Assembly (NCBI RefSeq): GCF_005280195.1
Contig: NZ_SZPR01000039.1
Span: 1 to 47,266, forward strand
DNA from: Streptomyces galbus
GTDB lineage: Bacteria > Actinomycetota > Actinomycetes > Streptomycetales > Streptomycetaceae
Direction of reading: 5' to 3'
Length of the DNA stretch: 47,266 bases
This document shows, piece after piece, positions 15,765 through 24,615 of the stretch (the first letter of the stretch is position 1; every line of letters begins with the position of its first letter). The position numbers were made by a program, and so were the translations under genes. The notes under the pieces were generated by a model, which was not told the DNA's origin, did no database searches, and worked only from the letters and a program-made list of their open reading frames with translations.

Positions 15765-16778
15765 TCATCCCCCGCTGCTCTCCCGCACGACGAGCCGGTG
15801 CTCCACGACGTGGTCGGTGGCCTCCTCCGCGCCGCGCCGCTCGATGCGGTCCAGCAGGAGGGACACCGCGGAGTCGGCGATGGCCGTCTTGTCGGGGGCG
15901 ACCGTCGTCAGGCTCGGCACGCTGAAGCGGCCCGCCTCGATGTCGTCGAACCCCACCACGTCCAGGTCGCGCGGGGCGGCGAGCCCCGCCTCGTGCAGGG
16001 CGCGCAGGGCGCCCAGGGCCAGGTGGTCGTTGAGGCACAGCAGCGCGTCGGGGCGCGCGTCCCTGCGCAGCACCGCGCCCACCGCCCGGGCGCCGTCCTG
16101 CCAGTGGAACGCGTCGACCGGCACCACCAGGTCCGCGTCGAAGGGGACGCGGGCCGCGCGCAGCGCCTCGCGGTAGCCGCGCGTGCGCAGCCGGTCGGTG
16201 CCCTGCCGGCCGGTCAGCGCGCCGCCGACGACGGCGATGGAGCGCCGGCCGCGGGCCAGCAGGTGCTCGGTGGCCTCCCGTGCGGCCGCCACGTTGTCGA
16301 TGCCCACGTGGTCGGCCGAGCCGGGCTGCGAGCGCTCGCCCAGCAGGACGACCGGCAGGCGCGTGTCCCGCGTGGCGAGGTCGCGCGGCAGCAGGGACAG
16401 CGGGCTGAGGATCGTCCCGTCGGTGAACTGCGCGTCGAACCCGTGCAGTGCGGCCAGCTCCCGTTCGCGCGCCCCGCCGGTCTGGTGCAGGAGCACGGTC
16501 AGGCCGCGCCGGTCCGCCGCCGCCATCACGTGCTTGGCCAGCTCCGCGAAGTACGCCACGTCCAGCTCGGGCACCGCGAGCGTGATCATCCCGGTGCGGC
16601 CCTTGCGGAGTTGGCGCCCGGCGATGTTGACGCGGTAGCCGAGGGCCTCGATGGCCTCGCGCACAGCGCTCCTGGTCTTCTCCGAGACGTGCTCGTAGTC
16701 GTTGATGACGTTCGAGACGGTCTTCGGTGAGACGCCCGCGTACTCGGCGACGTCCTTGATCCGGGGTCGGGGGGCCAC
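15765..16778 (-). CDS. LacI-family transcriptional regulator
   Basis: The protein has 337 residues from the GTG at 16778. The N-terminal helix-turn-helix is RIKDVAEYAGVSPKTVSNVINDYEHVSEKTRSAVREAIEALGY, with the hinge helix nearby (NIAGRQLRKGRTG), followed by a periplasmic-binding-protein-like sugar-sensing domain ending VGFDDIEAGRFSVPSLTTVAP. An upstream GTG (16823) would add 15 residues, but GAGGAGGA directly precedes 16778 and the family normally starts just before the HTH. It sits between the secreted and the cytoplasmic GH2 genes. Three matching operators in the locus suggest it represses both enzymes and the importer until a transported sugar binds. Confidence 0.93.
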   Translation of the reverse strand: MAPRPRIKDVAEYAGVSPKTVSNVINDYEHVSEKTRSAVREAIEALGYRVNIAGRQLRKGRTGMITLAVPELDVAYFAELAKHVMAAADRRGLTVLLHQTGGARERELAALHGFDAQFTDGTILSPLSLLPRDLATRDTRLPVVLLGERSQPGSADHVGIDNVAAAREATEHLLARGRRSIAVVGGALTGRQGTDRLRTRGYREALRAARVPFDADLVVPVDAFHWQDGARAVGAVLRRDARPDALLCLNDHLALGALRALHEAGLAAPRDLDVVGFDDIEAGRFSVPSLTTVAPDKTAIADSAVSLLLDRIERRGAEEATDHVVEHRLVVRESSGG

Positions 16779-16862
16779 GCTCCTCCTCGTTCTCGCAGCT
16801 GGCGTGATCCTATCGACTGTCACGAAAAGGTTGCGGCCGGATCCTCTCCCTCGCCGACATAT

Positions 16863-16876
16863 TTACATCGATGTAA
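16863..16876. promoter_or_regulatory. LacI-type operator, perfect palindrome
   Basis: TTACATCGATGTAA is a perfect 14-bp palindrome with the central CG typical of LacI-family operators. It lies 84 bases upstream of the lacI-like start (minus strand) and 55 bases upstream of the cytoplasmic GH2 start (plus strand), so it can control both divergent genes. It is the most symmetrical of the three copies. Confidence 0.85.
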
Positions 16877-16931
16877 TCGGCGTGGTGCCATAGGCCCGCA
16901 CCGCAACGCACCAGGCAACACGAGGAGCCCC

Positions 16932-18755
16932 ATGCCCGTCCCGCACCCGTCGGACCTGCCGCGCCCCGAGTACCCCCGCCCCCAGTTCGTCCGCGACGCG
17001 TGGCTCAATCTGAACGGCACCTGGCAGTTCGAGACCGACCGCTCCGACAGCGGTCTGGAGCGCGGGCTGACCGGGCGCGCGCTCGCGGACACCATCACCG
17101 TGCCCTTCTGCCCCGAGTCGGCCCTGTCGGGGGTCGGGGACACGGACTTCCTGGAGGCGGTCTGGTACCGGCGCACCGTGACAGTGCCCGCCGACTGGGC
17201 CGGCTCCCGGGTCCTGCTGCACTTCGGGGCCGTGGACCACGACACCACGGTCTGGGTGAACGGCGTCGAGGTGGCCCGGCACCGCGGGGGCTTCACCCCC
17301 TTCACCGCCGACCTCGACGGCGTCGCCGAACCCGGCTCCGAGGCGACGGTCGTCGTCCGCGCCCGCGACAGCCGGCACGGCCCGCAGGCACGCGGCAAGC
17401 AGGCCACCTGGTACGCCAACTCCCACTGCCACTACACCCGGACCACCGGCATCTGGCAGACGGTGTGGATGGAGCCCGTGCCCCGCTCGGTCGCCCTCAA
17501 GCGCCCCCGCATCACCCCCGACCTCGCCTCGGGCAGCTTCTTCCTGGAACTCCCCCTCACCGCCAACCTGCCCGGCCACCGGGTGCGGGCCGTGCTCAGC
17601 GACGCGTCGGGGGAGGTCACCGCCGCCGAGACGCGCGCCGACCTCGACCTGGCGCCCCGGCTCGTCCTCACCGTGCCCGAGGACCGCCTGCGCCCCTGGG
17701 CGCCCGAGGACCCGCACCTGTACGGGCTGCGCCTGGAGGTCCTGGACGCCGGTGGCGCGGTCGTCGACGCGGCCGACTCCTACGCCGGCCTGCGCTCGGT
17801 GGCGGTCCGGGGCAAGCGCGTGCTGATCAACGGGCGCCCGGTCTTCCAGCGCCTCGTGCTCGACCAGGGCTACTGGCCCGAGAGCCTGATGACCGCCCCG
17901 AGCGACGAGGCCCTGGTGCGGGACATCGAACTCGGGCTGGCCGCCGGGTTCAACGGCGCCCGCCTGCACCAGAAGGTGTTCGAGGAGCGCTACCTGTACC
18001 ACGCCGACCGCCTGGGCTACCTGGTCTGGGGCGAGTTCGGGGACTGGGGCTGCGAGACCGGCGAGCGGGACGACAACCAGCGCCCGGACGCCAGTTACGT
18101 CGCCGAGTGGCTGGAAGCCGTCGAGCGCGACCACGCGCACCCCTCGATCGTCGGCTGGTGCCCGCTGAACGAGACCTACCAGCACCTGCACGACCGCATC
18201 ACCCAACTCGACGACGTCACCCGGGCGATGTTCCTGGCCACCAAGCAGGCCGACCCCACCCGGCCCGTCATCGACGCCTCCGGCTACGCGCACCGGGTCC
18301 CGGAGACGGACGTCTACGACTCCCACTGCTACGAGCAGGACCCCGTCGCCTTCGCCAAGATCATGTCCGGGCTCGCCGAGGGAAGGCCCTACGTCAACGC
18401 GGCCCCCGACGGGCGCCCCTGGTCGGTGCCGTACCGCGGACAGCCCTACTTCTGCAGTGAGTTCGGCGGTATCTGGTGGGACCCGCAGGAGGCCGCCCGG
18501 GCGTCCGGCAACGAGGCGGACGCCTCCTGGGGCTACGGCGAACGGCCGCGCACCGAGGAGGAGTTCCTCACCCGCTTCGAAGGTCTCACCGGCGTGCTCC
18601 TCGACGACCCGGACATGTTCGGGTACTGCTACACCCAGCTCACCGACGTCTTCCAGGAGCAGAACGGGCTCTACCGCTTCGACCGCTCCGTGAAGCTCGA
18701 CATCGAGCGGATCCGGCGCGCCCAGACCCGCCCGGCGGCCTACGAGCGGGAGTGA
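16932..18755 (+). CDS. Cytoplasmic glycoside hydrolase family 2 enzyme
   Basis: The 607-residue enzyme has no signal peptide and starts at an ATG preceded by GAGGAG. The sugar-binding domain begins PRPQFVRDAWLNLNGTWQFETD, clearly paralogous to the secreted GH2 at 13164-15527. The acid/base is probably E414 in WCPLNETYQ and the nucleophile E510 in FCSEFGGIWW. GH2 members include beta-galactosidases, beta-glucuronidases, beta-mannosidases and arabinosidases; I cannot choose among them. The gene is divergent from lacI and upstream of the sugar importer, so it most likely cleaves the imported oligosaccharide. Confidence 0.9.
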   Translation: MPVPHPSDLPRPEYPRPQFVRDAWLNLNGTWQFETDRSDSGLERGLTGRALADTITVPFCPESALSGVGDTDFLEAVWYRRTVTVPADWAGSRVLLHFGAVDHDTTVWVNGVEVARHRGGFTPFTADLDGVAEPGSEATVVVRARDSRHGPQARGKQATWYANSHCHYTRTTGIWQTVWMEPVPRSVALKRPRITPDLASGSFFLELPLTANLPGHRVRAVLSDASGEVTAAETRADLDLAPRLVLTVPEDRLRPWAPEDPHLYGLRLEVLDAGGAVVDAADSYAGLRSVAVRGKRVLINGRPVFQRLVLDQGYWPESLMTAPSDEALVRDIELGLAAGFNGARLHQKVFEERYLYHADRLGYLVWGEFGDWGCETGERDDNQRPDASYVAEWLEAVERDHAHPSIVGWCPLNETYQHLHDRITQLDDVTRAMFLATKQADPTRPVIDASGYAHRVPETDVYDSHCYEQDPVAFAKIMSGLAEGRPYVNAAPDGRPWSVPYRGQPYFCSEFGGIWWDPQEAARASGNEADASWGYGERPRTEEEFLTRFEGLTGVLLDDPDMFGYCYTQLTDVFQEQNGLYRFDRSVKLDIERIRRAQTRPAAYERE

Positions 18756-18828
18756 CACCCGCGGGCCCCGCCGCACCCGTCCGGCCCCCTCCTCGGGACC
18801 GCACGATCCAGACACTTCCAGGCACGCT

Positions 18829-18842
18829 TTACAACGATGTAG
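18829..18842 (+). promoter_or_regulatory. LacI-type operator upstream of the sugar importer
   Basis: TTACAACGATGTAG differs from the perfect palindrome at 16863 by three bases and closely matches the minus-strand reading of the 15666 site. It lies 75 bases before the binding-protein start and after the GH2 stop, so the importer genes can be transcribed separately but under the same repressor. Confidence 0.78.
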
Positions 18843-18917
18843 ATGAGAGGGTGATCCGGTCACGGGCGGCGCGGGAACGCGCCCGGACCGCACCACCCGG
18901 GTCAGGGAAGGAGCCGT

Positions 18918-20261
18918 ATGACCGACCGGCCGGACACCAGGGAGAACCGGGGCCCGACACGCCGCAGGCTGCTCGCCGCCGGACTCGCCTCCGGGGCGGT
19001 GGCCCTCGGCGGCGGAGCACTCAGCGGCTGCGGCTCCGCCCAGGCCGCGGACACCTCGACCGTCCGCCTGTGGGACCTCTTCAGCGGCGCCGACGGCGGC
19101 CTGCTCAACGACATGGTCGAGGCGGCCCGGCCCGACATGCCGGGCAGCCGCATCGAGCGCACCGTCCTGGAGTGGGGCACCCCCTACTACACCAAGCTCG
19201 CCATGGCCTCGGCCGGCGGGCGCGGCCCCGACGTGGCCGTCGCCCACATGTCCCGGCTCGCCGGCTACGCCCCCACCGGGCTGCTGGACGCCTGGGACCT
19301 CGACGTGCTCGCCGAGTACGGCATCACCGAGGAATCCTTCACCCGGGCCGTCTGGGACCGCACCCAGTACCGGGGCAAGACCTACGCCGTGCCGCTGGAC
19401 ACCCACCCGTTCATCGTCTTCTACCACCCCGAACCGGCCCGCAAGGCCGGGCTGCTCGCGGCCGACGGCAGCCTCGACACCGAGGCGTTCTCCTCCCCGG
19501 ACGCCTTCCTCGCCGCCGGCCGCGAACTGGCCAAGGCCTCCGGCAAGCAGGGCATCGCCTTCGGCTACGTCACCGACACCGCGCAGGGCTGGCGGCTGTT
19601 CTACGGCCTGTACCGGCAGACCGGCGGCCGCTTCGACCTGCCGGAGGGCGGGCCCGCCGAGGTCGACGTCGACCGCATGGCCGAGGTCATCGGCTTCATG
19701 GCGAAGATCGTCGACGGGCGGGTCAACCCCCGGCGCCTCGACTACCCGGCGGCGATCGCGGCCTTCGCCAACCGGCAGACCGCGATGATCCTCTCCGGCG
19801 AGTGGGAACTGGGCACCTTCCGCACGGCCGACCCCGAGGTCGGCGCCGCCCCCTTCCCGACCGTGTTCGGCACCCCCGCCGTGTACGCCGACTCGCACTC
19901 CTTCGTCCTGCCGCACCACCCCGATCCCGACCCCGGGCGCCGCCGCCGCACCCACCGGGCCGTCGCCGCGCTGCTGAAGGCCGGGCAGATCTGGGCCACC
20001 GCCGGGCACATCCCCGCCTACGGCCCGGTCACCCGCACCAAGGCCTACGCCGCGCTCCAGCCCCAGTCGCACTACGCCCAGGCCCAGCAGCACGTCGTCC
20101 TCGACCCGGCGGTGTGGTTCGCCGGCGCGGGCTCCGACTTCCAGAACTCCATGTCGCAGGTCCTGCAGCAGGCCCTCCTCGACGGGCTCTCGCCCGACCG
20201 CGCGGCGCGCGCGATGGTGCGGCGCCTGAACACCTTCCTGTCCCAGCCCAGCCCGGCCTGA
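18918..20261 (+). CDS. Sugar ABC transporter substrate-binding lipoprotein
   Basis: This 447-residue extracellular solute-binding protein (family 1 type) has an N-terminus with arginine-rich GPTRRRLLAAGLASGAVALGGGALSGC, i.e. a lipobox with acylated C38 and a twin-arginine-like start. The mature domain reads STVRLWDLFSGADGGLLNDMV, as in oligosaccharide-binding proteins. It captures sugar outside the membrane and delivers it to the two permeases that follow 34 and about 940 bases downstream. The ribosome site is AGGGAAGGAG before the ATG. The sugar is unknown but should be a product of the secreted GH2 enzyme. Confidence 0.93.
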   Translation: MTDRPDTRENRGPTRRRLLAAGLASGAVALGGGALSGCGSAQAADTSTVRLWDLFSGADGGLLNDMVEAARPDMPGSRIERTVLEWGTPYYTKLAMASAGGRGPDVAVAHMSRLAGYAPTGLLDAWDLDVLAEYGITEESFTRAVWDRTQYRGKTYAVPLDTHPFIVFYHPEPARKAGLLAADGSLDTEAFSSPDAFLAAGRELAKASGKQGIAFGYVTDTAQGWRLFYGLYRQTGGRFDLPEGGPAEVDVDRMAEVIGFMAKIVDGRVNPRRLDYPAAIAAFANRQTAMILSGEWELGTFRTADPEVGAAPFPTVFGTPAVYADSHSFVLPHHPDPDPGRRRRTHRAVAALLKAGQIWATAGHIPAYGPVTRTKAYAALQPQSHYAQAQQHVVLDPAVWFAGAGSDFQNSMSQVLQQALLDGLSPDRAARAMVRRLNTFLSQPSPA

Positions 20262-20295
20262 CCCGGCCACGACCTTCCGCGCAGGAGGAACGACG

Positions 20296-21201
20296 ATGTC
20301 CTCTCCCCACGCCTCGCCCCGCTCCGGGGCCCCGTCGGTGCGCCGGCTGCTCCCGCCGGGTCTGCTGTTCGCGCTCCCCTTCCTCGTCCTGTTCGCCCTG
20401 TTCATGGTCTGGCCGCTGGTCCAGGGCCTGTGGATGAGCCTGACCGACACCTCGCTGTCGGCCCACACGCCCGGCTTCGTCGGCCTGGACAACTTCACCG
20501 AAGCCTTTCAGGACGCCGAGATGTGGCGTGCCCTCGGGCACACGGTCTGGTTCACCGTGCTGTCCACGGTCCCGCTGGTCGTCGTCGCCCTCGGCATGGC
20601 CCTGCTCGTGCACACCGGGCTGCCCGGCCAGTGGGTGTGGCGGCTCGCCTTCTTCGCGCCCTACCTGCTGCCGGTCGGCGTGGTGAGCCTGCTGTGGATC
20701 TGGCTCTACCAGCCCGACCTGGGCCTGTTCAACCACCTCCTCGACGTCGTCGGGATCGGGCCCGTCGGCTGGCTCAGCGACGAGTCGGTGGCGATGTGGG
20801 CGGTCGCCCTGACCACCCTGTGGTGGACGGTCGGCTTCAACTTTCTGCTCTACCTGGCCGCCCTGCAGGCCGTGCCGGACCACCTGTACGAGGCGGCCGC
20901 CATCGACGGGGCCGGCGCCTGGCGGCGGCTGTGGTCGATCACCCTGCCCCAGCTCAGCCGGATCACCGCGGTCGTCACGGTGCTGCAGGTCCTCGCCTCG
21001 CTGAAGGTGTTCGACCAGATCTACCTGCTCACCAAGGGCGGCCCCAACGGCTCCACCCGCCCGGTCGTCGAGTACGTCTACGACGTCGGCTTCACCGGCT
21101 ACCGGCTCGGCTACGCCTCCGCCATCAGCTACATCTTCTTCGCCCTCGTCCTGCTCGCCTCCGCGGCCCAGTACGCCGCCCTCCGCCGCCGGGAGAAGTG
21201 A
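20296..21201 (+). CDS. Sugar ABC transporter permease (MalF-like)
   Basis: This 301-residue integral membrane protein has six predicted helices. The ATPase-coupling EAA motif is YEAAAIDGAGAWRRLWSITLPQL (near 200-220). It pairs with the next permease to form the channel. An AGGAGG-like ribosome site precedes the ATG. Its stop is one base from the start of the next permease, so the two are translationally coupled. No ATP-binding subunit is encoded nearby; Streptomyces importers of this class normally use the shared ATPase MsiK. Confidence 0.95.
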   Translation: MSSPHASPRSGAPSVRRLLPPGLLFALPFLVLFALFMVWPLVQGLWMSLTDTSLSAHTPGFVGLDNFTEAFQDAEMWRALGHTVWFTVLSTVPLVVVALGMALLVHTGLPGQWVWRLAFFAPYLLPVGVVSLLWIWLYQPDLGLFNHLLDVVGIGPVGWLSDESVAMWAVALTTLWWTVGFNFLLYLAALQAVPDHLYEAAAIDGAGAWRRLWSITLPQLSRITAVVTVLQVLASLKVFDQIYLLTKGGPNGSTRPVVEYVYDVGFTGYRLGYASAISYIFFALVLLASAAQYAALRRREK

Positions 21202-21202
21202 C

Positions 21203-22138
21203 ATGACGTCCACCGACCTGCCCGTCCGCACGTCCTCCGCCTCCCGCGCCCCGCGGGCCGCCCGGACGGCGCCGGCGCGCAGCCGGCTGCGGGGCAACCA
21301 CCACGTCCTCGGCGACAGCCGCCTCGGGCGCGTGCTGGCGCTCGCCGTCCTCGCGGTTCTCGCGCTGGTCTGGCTGGTGCCGATGCTGTGGGCCGTGCTG
21401 ACCGCGTTCAAGTCCGAGCAGGACGCCAGCGACCCGGACCACTGGCTGTGGCCGCGGCACGGGCTGACGCTGAAGGGGTTCAGCACCGTGTGGGAGCGGG
21501 GCGACCTGCCGCTGTGGATGCTGAACAGCTTCCTGATCGCCGCGGCCGTCACCGTGGTCACCGTCCTGGTGTCCGCGATGGCCGGGTACGCCTTCTCCCG
21601 CACGCTGTTCGCCGGGCGGCGGGTGCTGTTCGCGCTGACCGTGGCCGCGGTGCTGGTGCCGCCGCAGATCCTCATCGTGCCGTGGTTCCGGCAGATGCTC
21701 ACCCTGCACCTGGTCGACACCTACGCGGCGGTCATCCTGCCGCAGACCGTGGCGCCGGTGATGGTGTTCATCCTGAAGAAGCACTTCGACTCGCTGCCCC
21801 GCGAACTGGAGGAGGCGGCCCGCATCGACGGCGCCGGCCACTGGCGCATCTTCTGGTCGGTCCTCCTCCCGCTGTCCCGCCCGATGCTCGCCGCCGTCGC
21901 GATCTTCGTGTTCATCGGCGCCTGGAACAACTTCCTGTGGCCCTTCGTGTCCACGTCCGACCCGGCCCTGATGACCCTCCCGGTCGGCATCACGTCGGTG
22001 AAGGACGCGTACGGCATCCAGTACGCCCAGACGATGGCCTCGGCGGTCCTGGCGGCCCTGCCCCTGGTCGTGGTCTTCCTGTTCTTCCAACGCCAGATCG
22101 TGAAGTCGGTGGCCACGACGGGGCTCGGGGGCCAGTGA
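21203..22138 (+). CDS. Sugar ABC transporter permease (MalG-like)
   Basis: This 311-residue membrane protein has a longer cytoplasmic N-terminus (about 45 residues) and six hydrophobic helices. The EAA loop is EEAARIDGAGHWRIFWSVLLPLS (near 207-229). It completes the importer with the previous permease and the binding lipoprotein. The ATG lies one base after the upstream stop, and GGGAG in the end of the upstream gene serves as ribosome site. It is the last gene of the sugar locus. Confidence 0.95.
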   Translation: MTSTDLPVRTSSASRAPRAARTAPARSRLRGNHHVLGDSRLGRVLALAVLAVLALVWLVPMLWAVLTAFKSEQDASDPDHWLWPRHGLTLKGFSTVWERGDLPLWMLNSFLIAAAVTVVTVLVSAMAGYAFSRTLFAGRRVLFALTVAAVLVPPQILIVPWFRQMLTLHLVDTYAAVILPQTVAPVMVFILKKHFDSLPRELEEAARIDGAGHWRIFWSVLLPLSRPMLAAVAIFVFIGAWNNFLWPFVSTSDPALMTLPVGITSVKDAYGIQYAQTMASAVLAALPLVVVFLFFQRQIVKSVATTGLGGQ

Positions 22139-22167
22139 GGAAGGGGCACGCCGGGCCGGCACCTGCT

Positions 22168-22557
22168 ATGAAGGCGTCCATGAGCGTGACATGGGCAGCG
22201 ACGGACACGGCAACGGGACGGTTCGTCGCGGAGGAACGGCGTACCGGCCTCGGGGAGCTGACGGACCACGTCGACGCACTGCGCCGCTGCCGGGGCGAGG
22301 GGTACCTCGAAGTGCGGCTCCCGGACAGGGAGTTCCCCGTGGTGACCCTCGGCTTCCGGGACGAGCGGGCCGTCCTCCACGTGTTCGAGGACGCGGACAC
22401 GGTGTCCCTGCGCCCGGGTGACGGCACCACCCCCGCGGACGCCGTGGTGGAGGTGCCCGTGATGGACGAACCGGCGGTGTTCAGCGGCGACATGGCCTCG
22501 AGCCTCGACGCTGCCTGGTCGCTGCTGCACCGGTTGCTCCGAAGCCCCGCCGTGTGA
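22168..22557 (+). CDS. Small protein, possibly Imm1-like
   Basis: This is a 129-residue acidic soluble protein (MKASMSVTWAATDTATGRF...). A second ATG four codons in (22180) is an equally good start. The body shows alternating strands (YLEVRLPDREFPVVTLGF, AVLHVFEDADTVSLRPGD) and a C-terminal helix (MASSLDAAWSLLHRLL). The pattern resembles Imm1-type immunity proteins, which are frequent as orphans in Streptomyces, but I hold this loosely and no toxin gene is next to it. It begins 29 bases after the permease stop and could be the tail of that operon. Confidence 0.6.
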   Translation: MKASMSVTWAATDTATGRFVAEERRTGLGELTDHVDALRRCRGEGYLEVRLPDREFPVVTLGFRDERAVLHVFEDADTVSLRPGDGTTPADAVVEVPVMDEPAVFSGDMASSLDAAWSLLHRLLRSPAV

Positions 22558-22586
22558 CGGCCGCCGGCAGGTGGCCGCCGTCGCGT

Positions 22587-23519
22587 TCAGGCGCCCCGGG
22601 CCGGCGTGTCCAGGTCGAGGGCCGTCGCGCGCAGGGCCGCCGCCAGGCGGGTGACCGGCTCGGGCGGTTCCTGGGGGAGGCGGGCCAGCAGCAGGCGCCG
22701 TTGCTCCTGGGGGCCGCCGCGCACGGGCAGGACGCGGACCCCCTCCGGAGCGGCCGCGGCGAGGGCGGCGGGCACCGTGGTCAGTCCGCAGCCCGCGGCG
22801 ACCAGGTGGAGCTTGGCGAGCCAGTCGCGGGCCGTGTGGACGATCTCCGGCCGCTCGTCCAGGCCCGGCCACACCCCCATGAGCCGGTCCTCGCCCGAGG
22901 AGGAACTGGCGATCCAGCGCTGCCCGCGCAGGTCCGCCACGTCGACGGCCTCCCCCCGCGCCAGCGGGTGGTGCGCGGGCACGGCCAGGCGCAGGGGACG
23001 CTCGGTGAGCGTCGTCACGACCAGCGGCGGTGACTCGGTGTCGGGCGGCCGGAACGGCGGGGCCGACGCGAGCAGCGCCAGGTCCACGCTGCCGGCGCGC
23101 AGGGCGCGTACCAGGGCCGGCGTGGTGCCCTCCCGGCCGAGGACGTGCAGGGCGGGATCGGTGGCGCGCAGCGCGGCGAGGGCGCGCGGCACCAGGACGG
23201 CCCCGGCACTCGGGAACCAGCCCAGGCGGACGGTGCCGCTCTGCCCGGGCAGACCGGACAGCTCCCGCGCGGCCGCGTCGATCTCGTCGAGCACGACCCC
23301 GGCCCGCCGCAGCACGAGCCGGCCGGCCGCGGTCAGCCGTACCCCGTCGCGCCGCCGCTCCAGCAGTTCCGCGCCCGCCGCGCGTTCGATAGCGGCGATC
23401 TGCCGGGAGACCGCGGACTGCGTGTAGCCCAGGGACGCGGCGGCCGCGGTGAAGGTCCCCCGGTCGGCCACGGCGCGGAAGACGCGCAGCGCGGTGAGCG
23501 AGACATCCGTGAAGTCCAT
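22587..23519 (-). CDS. LysR-family transcriptional regulator
   Basis: This 310-residue LysR protein has a winged HTH in residues about 1-65 (SLTALRVFRAVADRGTFTAAAASLGYTQSAVSRQIAAIERAAGAELLERRRDGVRLTAAG). An effector domain follows with the usual hinge (GTVRLGWFPSAGAVLVPRAL). It is divergent from the SDR-like gene with 71 bases between start codons, the standard arrangement in which a LysR protein controls its neighbour. The effector is unknown. Confidence 0.93.
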   Translation of the reverse strand: MDFTDVSLTALRVFRAVADRGTFTAAAASLGYTQSAVSRQIAAIERAAGAELLERRRDGVRLTAAGRLVLRRAGVVLDEIDAAARELSGLPGQSGTVRLGWFPSAGAVLVPRALAALRATDPALHVLGREGTTPALVRALRAGSVDLALLASAPPFRPPDTESPPLVVTTLTERPLRLAVPAHHPLARGEAVDVADLRGQRWIASSSSGEDRLMGVWPGLDERPEIVHTARDWLAKLHLVAAGCGLTTVPAALAAAAPEGVRVLPVRGGPQEQRRLLLARLPQEPPEPVTRLAAALRATALDLDTPARGA

Positions 23520-23590
23520 GACGTTTCCGCATGCTACCTGTGCCGAACTCTCGTTGGACGCATGGGCGTGCGGTTCCTAGCGTGGCCGGC

Positions 23591-24478
23591 ATGAACGCTT
23601 CTCGCACCGCACTCGTCACGGGCGCCAACCAGGGACTCGGCCGCGCCCTCGTCGAAGGGCTGGCCGCACGCATGCACCCGGCCGACCTGGTCCTGCTGAC
23701 CGGCCGCGACCCCGAGCGGGTCAGGGCCGCCGCCGACGAGGTCGGCCGACTGCCCGGAACCCGTGCCCGGGTCGAGGGCCGGGTCCTGGACGTCACCGAC
23801 ACCGCGGCCATCACCCGTCTCGCCGCCGAGCTGGAGGCACGGCACGGCGGCGTCGACGTCGTCCTCTCCAACGCGGTCGCCCGGGTGCTCCCGCACGAGT
23901 CGCAGGCGGAGCGCGCGGACGAGTTCATCGACGTGTCCAACACCGCTACACACGCCGTGCTGCGCGCCTTCGGCCCCGTGCTGCGGCCGGGCGGACGGCT
24001 GCTCGTCGTGGCCAGCGGCCTCGGCACCCTCGGCCACCTCGACGCGCGGCTGCACCCCCTGTTCGACGGCGTGGGCCTCGACCAGGTCGAGCGGGCCGTC
24101 GAGTCCTGGCGCGCCGCCGTCCACGAGGGCACCGCGGCCGAAGCCGGCTGGCCGGTGTGGCTGAACGTGCCCTCGAAGGTGGCGCAGGTCGCGGCCGTCC
24201 GCGCGGTCGCCGCGGAGCGCCGTGCGCGGGACCTGGCCACCGGGACGCTCGTCGCGGCCGTGTGCCCCGGCATGGTGGACACGGCCACCTCGCGCCCCTG
24301 GTTCAGCGACCACAGCCGGACGCAGACCCCGGCCCGCGCCGCCGAGGCGGTCCTCGACCTGGTCTTCGCGCAGGGCGCCGACCCGGCCCTGTACGGCGAA
24401 CTGGTCCGCTTCGGCGAGGTCCTGCCCTGGCACGACGGCACCCCCCTGGTGGAGCAGGACCGCCTGGTCAGGCCGTGA
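23591..24478 (+). CDS. SDR-family protein lacking the catalytic tyrosine
   Basis: This 295-residue Rossmann-fold protein is similar to carbonyl reductases. The cofactor motif TGANQGLGR (10-18) and the second-strand TGRD favour NADP(H). SNAVARV stands in place of NAG, and the catalytic serine is probably S142 in VVASGLG. Where the YxxxK motif is expected the sequence is NVPSK (192-196): lysine is kept but tyrosine is asparagine. It may therefore be catalytically dead or use another acid. The gene starts at the ATG at 23591 and is divergent from the LysR gene that probably regulates it. Confidence 0.85.
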   Translation: MNASRTALVTGANQGLGRALVEGLAARMHPADLVLLTGRDPERVRAAADEVGRLPGTRARVEGRVLDVTDTAAITRLAAELEARHGGVDVVLSNAVARVLPHESQAERADEFIDVSNTATHAVLRAFGPVLRPGGRLLVVASGLGTLGHLDARLHPLFDGVGLDQVERAVESWRAAVHEGTAAEAGWPVWLNVPSKVAQVAAVRAVAAERRARDLATGTLVAAVCPGMVDTATSRPWFSDHSRTQTPARAAEAVLDLVFAQGADPALYGELVRFGEVLPWHDGTPLVEQDRLVRP

Positions 24479-24615
24479 GGGCGGCCGGGGCACCCTGACG
24501 GGCGCGGTGACCCCGGCGGGCGCGGGACTCCGACGGGCGCGGCGGCGGGGTGTGCGACACCCTCGACAGGTGTACCCGTCGACCCGGTACGAGCCCCGCC
24601 GGAACAGGAGACCCC

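Noticed and set aside
16863..20498. 1211-codon minus-strand frame opposite the GH2 and binding-protein genes
   Set aside because: Shadow of two well-supported genes; no ribosome site and no domain.
22558..22586. Possible terminator between the Imm1-like and LysR genes
   Set aside because: Only an imperfect GC-rich dyad in 29 bases; convergent gene ends here may simply overlap in their transcripts.
24497..24545. Threefold GC-rich quasi-repeat (GACGGGCGCGG-like units) before the split-barrel gene
   Set aside because: Imperfect, short and in line with the base composition of the spacer.
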